Shown in pieces: positions 39,434 through 46,977 of a stretch of DNA of 46,977 nt. The translations under genes were made by a program, and so were the position numbers. Where the stretch lies: the NCBI GenBank assembly GCA_021786825.1, contig JAJYMS010000174.1, forward strand, positions 1 through 46,977, written 5' to 3'. Source of the DNA: Bacillota bacterium. GTDB lineage: Bacteria > Bacillota > Sulfobacillia > JAMDAP01 > JAJYMS01. The stretch's first letter is position 1; each line of letters begins with the position of its first letter. The notes beneath the pieces were generated by a model. That model saw only the letters and a list, made by a program, of their open reading frames with translations, had not been told where the DNA came from and searched no databases.

Positions 39434-41855
39434 CACCGGAGAGAAGTGGGTGGGAAAGAGCGTCAGGCGGTTTGAAGACTTGCGGTTGATCACCGGCCGA
39501 GGCGCCTTCATCAACGACCTCACCCCGGTCGCCAACATGCACCACGCCGCCGTCCTCAGGAGCCCGCACGCCCACGCCCGGATCAAGGGCATCGACTGCC
39601 GCGAAGCCCTGAAGCTGCCCGGAGTGTTTGGGGTGCTTACCGGAGACGACGTCAAGAAGATGGCCAAGCCCTTCCAGGTGGGGGTTTCCCGGCCGCCCAA
39701 GTACTATCCCCTGGCCGTCGACAAGGCGCGCTACTTTGGCGAACCGGTGGCCGTGGTGGTGGCCGTCGACCGCTACGTCGCCGAGGACGCCCTGGACCTG
39801 ATCAAGGTGGACTACGAGCCCCTGCCGGCGGTGGTCGACGTGGAGAAGGCCCTTGAGCCCGGCGCTCCCATCCTGCATGACGAGTTGGGCGACAACGTCG
39901 CCGTCCACCGGAATCTGGTCTATGGTGACGTCGCGGCGGCCTTCGCCGCGGCGGATCTCACGGTCAAGGCCCGGTTCAGCTTCCCCAAGTACGGCTCCAC
40001 TCCGATGGAGACCTACGGGGTCATCGCCCAGTGGGATCCCCACGCCGGGATGATGACGGTCTGGTCGAATTTTCACGGCCCCTTCATCCTGCACCCGCTG
40101 GTCGCCACGATGCTGCAGATACCGGAGAACAAGCTACGTTTCATCGTCCCCGGCGACATCGGGGGTGGGTTCGGGATCAAGACCAGCATCTATCCCTACA
40201 TCGCCCTGATCGCCCTGGCCGCCAAGAAGCTCGGGTGCGCCGTCAAGTGGATCGAGGACCGTCAGGAACACCTGTCGGCCGGCTCCAGCGGCACCGACCG
40301 GATCTCCTACATCGAGGCGGCGGTGAAGCGGGACGGCACCATCTTAGGCCTGAAGACCAAGATCATCGACAACGTCGGCGGGTACATCCGCGCCCCCGAG
40401 CCCGCCGACCTCTTCCGCACCACCGGCAACTACCTGGGAGCCTACACGATCGGCGCGGTGGACATCGACGCGTGGGCCGTCCACACCAACAAGTCGCCGA
40501 CGGGGCCGAACCGCGGCTATGGCTGCCAGCAGCTCTACTTCACCCTCGAGCGCACCGTCGACCTGATCGCCGAGAAACTCGGGATGGACCCCTCGGAGGT
40601 CCGCTTCAAGAACCTCATCCGGCCGGAACAGTTCCCCTACCTCACCCCTACCGGCGGGCTGTACGACAGCGGGGACTACCCCGAGGCCTTGCGCAAGGCC
40701 CTGGCGATGGCCAAGTACGAGGAGCTTCGCCGGGAGCAGGAAAAGGCCCGGGCCGCCGGCAAGCTGTTCGGGATCGGGATGGTCACCGCGGTGGACCCGT
40801 CCGTCTCCAACATGGGTTACGTCACGGTCGCGATCGAGAAGGCGATTCGCCAGAGCCCCAGCTACCTCCCCAAATCAGGGGCCCTGGAGACGGCTACACT
40901 GACCATGGACCCGCTTGGCCGGGTGTCCATCTCCACGAACCACTGCCCCCAGGGCCAGGGTCACGAGACCGTCGTCGCCCAGATCGTCGCCGACGAACTG
41001 GGCATCCGTCCCGACGAGGTCAACGTCATCACCGAGTTCGACACCGCGACCAGGGTCTGGAGCATCGCCAGCGGCAGCTACTCCAGCCGGTTCGCCTCGG
41101 TGGGCGCCAGCGCCATTGCGGGAGTGGCCCGCCAGGCCAAGGAAAAGATCATGAAGATCGCGGGATTCCTGCTCAAGGTGGATCCGGAGCGCCTCGAGCT
41201 CCGCAACGGCATGGCGGTCTGCCTGGATGACCCCAGCAAGACGGTGTCCTTGAAGCGCGTCGCCGGGACGGCCCACTGGAACCCGCTCTCCCTGCCGGAA
41301 GACATCGGACCCGGCATCTCCGCCACCTACACCTTCAGCTTCCCGACGGCCAAGATGCCGGACGAGGAAGACCACATCAACTCGTCCCAGACCTATGGCT
41401 TCATCGCCGACGTCATGGCGGTGGAGATCGACCCGGAGACCGGCAAGGTCAAGATCGTCAAATACGTCAGCGTTCACGACGTCGGCAACATCCTCAACCC
41501 GATGATCGTCGAGGGCCAGGTGGTCGGCAGCGCCATGCACGGCATCGGCGGCGCCCTCTACGAGGAAATGGCCTACGACGATGACGGCCAGTACCTGGCC
41601 GGGACCTTCGCGGACTACCTCTGCCCCACCGCCATGGAGGCGGTGAAGATGGAGATCGGCCACGTGATCTCTCCGTCGCCGGTCACCGCCCTGGGCTCCA
41701 AGGGCGCCGGGGAGAGCTGCTCGATGACCGCCCCCGCGGTGATCGGCAACGCCGTGGCGGACGCCCTCAAGCCCCTGGGAGCCCTCGTTGACCAGCTACC
41801 ACTGACGCCCGATCGGGTGTGGCGCCTGATCAACCGGAAAGGGGCCAGCGCGTGA
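39426..41855 (+). CDS. Molybdenum hydroxylase large subunit (xanthine dehydrogenase/CoxL family)
   Basis: GKSVRRFEDLRLITGRGAFINDL; GDIGGGFGIKTSIYPY; GSKGAGESCSMTAPAVIGNAVADAL (conserved catalytic Glu). Confidence 0.93.
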   Translation: MSNTGEKWVGKSVRRFEDLRLITGRGAFINDLTPVANMHHAAVLRSPHAHARIKGIDCREALKLPGVFGVLTGDDVKKMAKPFQVGVSRPPKYYPLAVDKARYFGEPVAVVVAVDRYVAEDALDLIKVDYEPLPAVVDVEKALEPGAPILHDELGDNVAVHRNLVYGDVAAAFAAADLTVKARFSFPKYGSTPMETYGVIAQWDPHAGMMTVWSNFHGPFILHPLVATMLQIPENKLRFIVPGDIGGGFGIKTSIYPYIALIALAAKKLGCAVKWIEDRQEHLSAGSSGTDRISYIEAAVKRDGTILGLKTKIIDNVGGYIRAPEPADLFRTTGNYLGAYTIGAVDIDAWAVHTNKSPTGPNRGYGCQQLYFTLERTVDLIAEKLGMDPSEVRFKNLIRPEQFPYLTPTGGLYDSGDYPEALRKALAMAKYEELRREQEKARAAGKLFGIGMVTAVDPSVSNMGYVTVAIEKAIRQSPSYLPKSGALETATLTMDPLGRVSISTNHCPQGQGHETVVAQIVADELGIRPDEVNVITEFDTATRVWSIASGSYSSRFASVGASAIAGVARQAKEKIMKIAGFLLKVDPERLELRNGMAVCLDDPSKTVSLKRVAGTAHWNPLSLPEDIGPGISATYTFSFPTAKMPDEEDHINSSQTYGFIADVMAVEIDPETGKVKIVKYVSVHDVGNILNPMIVEGQVVGSAMHGIGGALYEEMAYDDDGQYLAGTFADYLCPTAMEAVKMEIGHVISPSPVTALGSKGAGESCSMTAPAVIGNAVADALKPLGALVDQLPLTPDRVWRLINRKGASA

Positions 41856-42301
41856 AGATCGACGGCAGCCTTACCCTAAACGGGACCCTGGAGCGGGCCT
41901 GGCAGGTGATGCTGGACCCCGGCTCTCTCTCCAGGTGCATCCCGGGTTGCGAGCAGCTTGAAGTGGTGGGCGACCACAAGTACCGGGCTACCCTGAAAGT
42001 GGGAGTCGCCGCCGTCAAGGGGACCTACGAGGCCATGGTGGAGTTGACCGAGATCGAAAAACCCCGGCACTACAAACTGGTCGTCGAGGGCAGCGGTGGA
42101 CCGGGCTTCGTGAAGAGCTCGGTGTCCATCGACCTCGAGGACCGGGGGCCCCGGACCGAGGTTGTCTACTCGGTGGACGCCCAGGTCGGCGGGATCGTGG
42201 CCGCGGTCGGCCAGCGGATGCTGAGCGGCGTGGCCAAGCTGCTGTTCAACGAATTCTTCAAGGGCGTCAACCGGGAACTGGAGTCCGCTCCGCCCGCATG
42301 A
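41852..42301 (+). CDS. CoxG-like SRPBCC protein
   Basis: MKIDGSLTLNGTLERAWQVMLDPGSLSRCIPGCEQLEVVGDHKYRATLKVGVAAVKGTY. Confidence 0.9.
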   Translation: MKIDGSLTLNGTLERAWQVMLDPGSLSRCIPGCEQLEVVGDHKYRATLKVGVAAVKGTYEAMVELTEIEKPRHYKLVVEGSGGPGFVKSSVSIDLEDRGPRTEVVYSVDAQVGGIVAAVGQRMLSGVAKLLFNEFFKGVNRELESAPPA

Positions 42302-42313
42302 GGAGGGATCGAG

Positions 42314-43186
42314 ATGAAACCGGCCAGTTTCGAGTACCTGGAGCCCAAAACAGCCAGGGAGGCCGTGGATCTGCTGGTGCGCTACGGGGATCAGGCCAAG
42401 CTCATCGCGGGTGGCCAAAGCCTTGTGCCGCTGATGAATATGCGACTTGCCCGGCCGGACTACCTCATCGACCTTAACGGCGTCGCCGCCCTGAATTACG
42501 TCCGCCGGGAGGGCGACGTGCTGGCCATCGGGGCGATGACCCGGCATCACACCGTCGAGACATCGCCGCTGATCCGCGAGCAGTGCCCGCTGCTCGCCGA
42601 AGCGGCCGCCAACATCGGCCACCTTCCCATTCGCCACCGGGGCACCATCGGCGGCAGCCTGTGCCACGCCGACCCGTCGGCGGAGATGCCGGCGGCCCTC
42701 GCCGTCCTCGGTGGATCAGTGCGGTTGCTGGGACCCGCGGGGGAGCGGACCGTGGCCGCGGAGGACTTCTTTGTCACCTTCCTGACGACCGCCGTGCAGC
42801 CGGACGAGGTCCTGGTCGAGGTGAGGGTCCCGGTCAGGGACTCGTCGTGGGGTTGGGCCTTCGAGAAGGTGACGAGGACCCAGGGAACCCTGGCCATCGC
42901 CAGCGCCCTGGCGCTCCTGCGCCTGGACGGCCAGCGGGTCGCCGACGTCGGCATCGCCCTGGCCGGCGTAGGTCCGGGCCCGGTGAAGGCCAAGGGGGCC
43001 GAGCAGGCCCTGCGGGGCAAGGCGTTTACCGACCAGGCGGTGGAGGAGGCCGCGGCGGCCGCGGCGGCGGCCGCCGACCCGGAGACGGACCTGCACGCCA
43101 GCGCCGAGTACCGGCGCCACGCGGTCGGAGTCCTGGTCAAGCGGGCGCTGCTGGGCGCCCGCCAGAGGATCGGAGGGGGGCGTTAA
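42314..43186 (+). CDS. Molybdenum hydroxylase FAD-binding subunit (CoxM-like)
   Basis: AKLIAGGQSLVPLMNMRLARPDYLIDL; IRHRGTIGGSLCHADPSAEMPAAL. Confidence 0.93.
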   Translation: MKPASFEYLEPKTAREAVDLLVRYGDQAKLIAGGQSLVPLMNMRLARPDYLIDLNGVAALNYVRREGDVLAIGAMTRHHTVETSPLIREQCPLLAEAAANIGHLPIRHRGTIGGSLCHADPSAEMPAALAVLGGSVRLLGPAGERTVAAEDFFVTFLTTAVQPDEVLVEVRVPVRDSSWGWAFEKVTRTQGTLAIASALALLRLDGQRVADVGIALAGVGPGPVKAKGAEQALRGKAFTDQAVEEAAAAAAAAADPETDLHASAEYRRHAVGVLVKRALLGARQRIGGGR

Positions 43187-43187
43187 G

Positions 43188-43673
43188 GTGGTTCCCATCA
43201 AACTGGAGGTCAACGGCAAGCAGTACGAAAGTGTCGTTCCGCCGCGGATGACCCTCTCAGACTTCCTGCGGGAGCGTCTCGGGCTCACCGGCACTCACGT
43301 CGGGTGCGAGCACGGCGTGTGCGGCGCGTGCAACGTGATCATGAACGGCGACGTGGTGAGAAGCTGTCTGATCTTCGCGGTGCAGGCCAACGGCGCCAGG
43401 ATCGTGACCGTCGAGGGCCTGGAGGCGGACGGGAAGCTGCACCCCCTGCAGGAGGCCTTCCGGGAGCACCACGCGCTGCAGTGCGGCTTTTGCACCCCCG
43501 GGATGCTGATCGCCGCTTACGACCTCCTCAACAAGAATCCCAACGCCTCGGAGGAGGAAATCAGGAAAGCCCTGGCCGGCAACCTCTGCCGGTGCACCGG
43601 CTACGAACCCATCATCGCCGCGGTTCAAACCGCCGCCCCCAAGGTGGGGCAGGGTGGCAGCGCGGCGGATTAG
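43188..43673 (+). CDS. Molybdenum hydroxylase [2Fe-2S] subunit (CoxS-like)
   Basis: GCEHGVCGACNVIMNGDVVRSC and QCGFCTPGML...NLCRCTGYEPI. Confidence 0.95.
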   Translation: MVPIKLEVNGKQYESVVPPRMTLSDFLRERLGLTGTHVGCEHGVCGACNVIMNGDVVRSCLIFAVQANGARIVTVEGLEADGKLHPLQEAFREHHALQCGFCTPGMLIAAYDLLNKNPNASEEEIRKALAGNLCRCTGYEPIIAAVQTAAPKVGQGGSAAD

Positions 43674-43710
43674 CGCGTCGACCCAATCACGCAGCGAAGG
43701 AGATGCCGGC

Positions 43711-44907
43711 ATGCGTCGTAAACTGATCGCCACCGTCCTGATCCTGGGCTTGTTAGCCCTCGCCGGTTGCGGGGGCACCTCGGGCCGGCCCGCGGCCGGG
43801 TCCGGGTCCGGCAACGAGCCCATCAAGATCGGGTTCGTCGGCGGCCTCACCGGCCCGCTGGCCGAATACACCACGGAGGCCAAGCAAGCCCTGGACTGGA
43901 AGGTCGATGAGATCAACCAGAAGGGCGGGGTCCTGGGCCGCCCGATCAAGATGATCTACTCCGACACCAAGATCGACCCCCAGTCGGCCCGGCAGGCGGT
44001 CGAACGGATGGTCACCTCGGACAAGGTGGTGGCCATCATCGGGGACTACTTCAGCCCCAACACGGCGGCGTTCCTGCCCCTCCTGGACCAGTACCAGGTG
44101 CCCGCCGTTTCTCCCAATTCCAACGCCACCAACATCACCACCTCCGGCTCCAAGTACATCTTCCGGGTGGTTCACTCCTCCCTGCTGGAGGCCGAGACCC
44201 TGGCCCACTACGCGGTGGAGAAGAAGGGCCACCAGACCTTCGTCATCCTCGGCGGCTCCGACGGCTTTAGCAAGGCCAACGGCGACGCCTTCGCCAACGC
44301 CCTGAAGACGATGGGCAAGGGCCGGCTCCTGGGCTACGACAGCTATGACCGCGGCACCACCAAGGACTTCACGAACCTGCTCCTGAAGTACAAGGACCAG
44401 CACCCCGACGCCATCTTCCTCGCCGGTGGGCTGGCCGACGGCGCGCTGATCGCCAAACAGGCCCGGGATCTGGGCATCAAGGCACAACTCTACGGGTCGA
44501 ACGCCCAGGCCCGTCCAGGCTTCTTCCAGATCGCCGGCCCCGCGGCGGTCGGCACCATCCTGATCAACGACTACCCGGGTGACGCCACCGGCGCTGACAA
44601 GTACGCCGAGCCGGGCACCAAGGCGTTCATCAAGGAGTTCCAGGCCCACTTCAACAAGGTGCCGAACTACGACGACGCCCACGCCGTCGACAGCCTGATG
44701 CTGATCGTCCAGTCCATCGAGGCTGCCAAGTCCACCAAGGGCTCCGACCTTCGGGAGCAGCTCCTCAAGGTGAAGGACTGGCAGGGCGCGGTGGGCAACC
44801 GGCGGATCCTCCCCAACGGCGACAGCCGGGCCACCATCTACATGATCCAGATCCAGCCGGACGGCAAGTGGACCGTCATCGACTCCGTCAAGGACGACGG
44901 AAAGTAA
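43711..44907 (+). CDS. Liv-type substrate-binding lipoprotein (no adjacent permease)
   Basis: ILGLLALAGCGG lipobox; IKIGFVGGLTGPLAEYTTEAKQALDWKVDEINQKGGVLGRPI. Confidence 0.92.
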   Translation: MRRKLIATVLILGLLALAGCGGTSGRPAAGSGSGNEPIKIGFVGGLTGPLAEYTTEAKQALDWKVDEINQKGGVLGRPIKMIYSDTKIDPQSARQAVERMVTSDKVVAIIGDYFSPNTAAFLPLLDQYQVPAVSPNSNATNITTSGSKYIFRVVHSSLLEAETLAHYAVEKKGHQTFVILGGSDGFSKANGDAFANALKTMGKGRLLGYDSYDRGTTKDFTNLLLKYKDQHPDAIFLAGGLADGALIAKQARDLGIKAQLYGSNAQARPGFFQIAGPAAVGTILINDYPGDATGADKYAEPGTKAFIKEFQAHFNKVPNYDDAHAVDSLMLIVQSIEAAKSTKGSDLREQLLKVKDWQGAVGNRRILPNGDSRATIYMIQIQPDGKWTVIDSVKDDGK

Positions 44908-44929
44908 TCGAGTTTGGAGGCACAGGCCG

Positions 44930-46528
44930 ATGGGCTACAAGGACCTGCGTTCCTATTTGACCGCGTTGGAAAAGGCGGGGCTCCTGGTACGGGTGGACCG
45001 TCCGGTTAACAAGGACACGGAACTGATGCCGCTGGTGCGGTGGCAGTATCGCGGTCTGCCCGAGGAGGAGCGCAAAGCCTTTCTGTTCACCAACGTTACC
45101 GATTCCAGCGGCCGCAAGTATGAGTCGCCGGTGGTGGTGGCCGCCCTGGGGGCCTCCCGCCGGGTCTACGCCACGGCGATGGGCTGCCCGGAAAACGAAA
45201 CCCGCGCCAGTTGGCTGAAACTGACCGCCCAGCGCACCCCGCCGGTGATGGTCCCAAAAACGAAGGCCCCGGTCAAGGAGGTCATCCTCCAGGGCGCCGA
45301 CCTGCAGGGCCCCGGCGGCGGTTTGTCCCGCTTGCCGATTCCCATTTCCACCCCGGGCTTTGACCCGGCGCCCTTCATCACCGCCGGTCACTGGGTGACC
45401 AAGGACCCTCACACCGGCATCCGGAACGTGGGTCACTACCGGGCGCAGATCAAGGCCCCGAACCGCACCGGGATCCAGCTCATTCCGACCCAGCACGTCG
45501 GGATCCACTTCTTCGAGTCCCAGAAGCTGGGCAAGCCCCTGGAGGCGGCCATCGTCATCGGGGCGCAGCCCGCCGTGGCCATGACCGCCGTGGCGAAGCT
45601 GCCCTACGGGGTGGATGAGTTCGAGGTGGCCGGGTCGCTGGCGGGGGAGCCGGTCGAACTGGTCAAGTGCGAGACCGTCGACCTGGAGGTCCCCGCCAGC
45701 GCCGAGATCGTCATCGAGGGCATCATTCGGACCGACGAGTGGGAACCGGAGGCGCCCTTCGGCGAGTACACCGGCTACCTCGGGGAGCGGCGCTACCACC
45801 CGATCTTCGAGGTCCAGTGCATCACCCACCGGCGCCAGCCCATCTTCCAGGCCTTCATCAGCCAGTTCCCGCCCAGCGAGTCCTCGATGGTCCGCGGGCT
45901 GGCCAACGAGGCGGTCTACTACGACCTCCTGGTCAACCACGCCAACCTGCCCTCGGTGACCGACGTCTCCTTCCCCCAGGAGGCGGCGGCGCAGCACATG
46001 ATCGTCATCCAGATGAAGAAGAACAACCAGGCCGAGCCGTGGCGGGCGATGCACGCCGTCAACGCCGTCGACCCGACCTACGGCAAGATCGCCGTGGTCG
46101 TCGACCCCGACGTCGACCCCCGTGACCTCTCCTCCATCCTCTGGGCGATCTACACTCGTTCGCAGCCTCACCGCGACTGGCGGATCATCACGGGGAAGGC
46201 CTCCATGCTGGACCCGTCGGCCGCTCCCCCCAACGCTCCGCCGGAGCAGCTCTGGTTCCCGGGGGTGGAGGGCGCCGGAGGCGTCATGATCGACGCCACC
46301 CGGAAGTGGGACTACCCGCCCATTTCGCTGCCCAAGCGCGAGTACATGGAGAAGGCCAGGGCCATGTGGGAGGAACTGGGGCTCCCGCGGCTGCGGCCCA
46401 AAGTTCCCTGGTACGGTTACCTCGTTGGCGAGTGGCCGCAGGAGTGGCTGGATGACGCCGACGCCGCCGTCAGGGGAGACTATTACGCGGTGGGCGAAAA
46501 GATGACCAAGGGGCGCAAGCCCTTCTGA
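44930..46528 (+). CDS. UbiD-family decarboxylase
   Basis: TGIRNVGHYRAQIKAPNRTGIQL; EPEAPFGEYTGYLGERRYHPIFEVQCITHR. Confidence 0.93.
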   Translation: MGYKDLRSYLTALEKAGLLVRVDRPVNKDTELMPLVRWQYRGLPEEERKAFLFTNVTDSSGRKYESPVVVAALGASRRVYATAMGCPENETRASWLKLTAQRTPPVMVPKTKAPVKEVILQGADLQGPGGGLSRLPIPISTPGFDPAPFITAGHWVTKDPHTGIRNVGHYRAQIKAPNRTGIQLIPTQHVGIHFFESQKLGKPLEAAIVIGAQPAVAMTAVAKLPYGVDEFEVAGSLAGEPVELVKCETVDLEVPASAEIVIEGIIRTDEWEPEAPFGEYTGYLGERRYHPIFEVQCITHRRQPIFQAFISQFPPSESSMVRGLANEAVYYDLLVNHANLPSVTDVSFPQEAAAQHMIVIQMKKNNQAEPWRAMHAVNAVDPTYGKIAVVVDPDVDPRDLSSILWAIYTRSQPHRDWRIITGKASMLDPSAAPPNAPPEQLWFPGVEGAGGVMIDATRKWDYPPISLPKREYMEKARAMWEELGLPRLRPKVPWYGYLVGEWPQEWLDDADAAVRGDYYAVGEKMTKGRKPF

Positions 46529-46557
46529 GCCACCCGCGAGACCATTGAAACAGGCAG

Positions 46558-46599
46558 GCCGGCCCGGACTTCGCTGGAAGTCGAGGGCCGGCTGTTTTT
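46558..46599 (+). terminator. Rho-independent terminator between convergent genes
   Basis: GCCGGCCC-GGACTTC...GAAGTC-GAGGGCCGGC followed by TGTTTTTG. Confidence 0.85.
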
Positions 46600-46616
46600 G
46601 CCTTGCCCGGTGTCGC

Positions 46617-46976
46617 TCAGGCCTCTCGGCTGCTTCCCGGCCCGGGCTGCGGCGCCGGCCCGGGCTGCGGCCCCAGCCCGGGACCCGGACGGCCCAGGTG
46701 ATACCCCTGCCCGTACTCCACGCCAATTTCCCGCAGGATGCGCGCGACCGCCTCGTTCTCCACGTACTCAGGGATGGTCTTCTTGCCGAGGGCGCGGGCG
46801 ACGGTGTGCATCGTCTGCACCAGCACCCGGTTGGTGTGGTCGTGGTCGAGATTCTGGACAAAGGAACCATCGATCTTCAGGTAGTCCACCGGCAGGGTGC
46901 GCAGGTAAGCGAAGGAGGAGAAGCCCGCGCCGAAATCATCCAGAGCGAAGCCGCACCCCAGCCTCCGGAGGCGTTC
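46617..46976 (-). CDS. EAL-domain (c-di-GMP phosphodiesterase) protein, C-terminal part, truncated by the window edge
   Basis: Minus frame reads ERLRRLGCGFALDDFGAGFSSFAYLRTLPVDYLKIDGSFVQNL...KKTIPEYVENEAVARILREIGVEYGQGYHLGRP. Confidence 0.85.
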   Translation of the reverse strand, partial: ERLRRLGCGFALDDFGAGFSSFAYLRTLPVDYLKIDGSFVQNLDHDHTNRVLVQTMHTVARALGKKTIPEYVENEAVARILREIGVEYGQGYHLGRPGPGLGPQPGPAPQPGPGSSREA

Positions 46977-46977
46977 A

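Noticed and set aside
39426-43673. Calling the Mo-hydroxylase genes an aerobic CO dehydrogenase (coxLMS)
   Set aside because: The CoxL signature loop AYRCSFR is absent; only the gene-family level call is supported.
44888-46870. 660-aa minus-strand ORF
   Set aside because: Antisense to UbiD and out of frame with the EAL gene; no domain support.

Overview
High-GC bacterial window, probably an anaerobic or thermophilic Firmicute (taxonomy is inference). Left to right: (1) a type I-E-like CRISPR array with 10 repeats, exact 61-bp period and no cas genes in the window; (2) a decaying accessory zone (broken and intact Uma2-family ORFs, VOC protein, frameshifted class D beta-lactamase, DapA-like remnant, methyltransferase); (3) a heme-binding-type sensor kinase and OmpR-family regulator, followed by a compact respiratory operon of about 8.7 kb. 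That operon joins a NapC-type tetraheme cytochrome, an HAO-family multiheme cytochrome, Rieske plus split cytochrome b, NapD, NapA, NapG/H/F-type ferredoxins and a very small NapB-like diheme protein; (4) a catabolic island of about 30 kb with three sets of branched-chain-amino-acid-type (Liv/HAAT) ABC transporter genes, three UbiD-family decarboxylases, a CoxL/M/S/G-type molybdenum hydroxylase, a PaaK-like CoA ligase, an NDP-forming acyl-CoA synthetase, several C-N or amide hydrolases (isochorismatase-type, nitrilase-type, amidohydrolase), a DUF2848 protein, a cupin and a GntR/FCD regulator; (5) a partial EAL-domain protein at the right edge. The best candidates for undescribed biology are the Nap/HAO-like/Rieske-cyt b operon and the UbiD plus Mo-hydroxylase plus triple-transporter island, whose transcription units share a repeated upstream element. 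Product calls come from motif recognition by eye; no database search was run.
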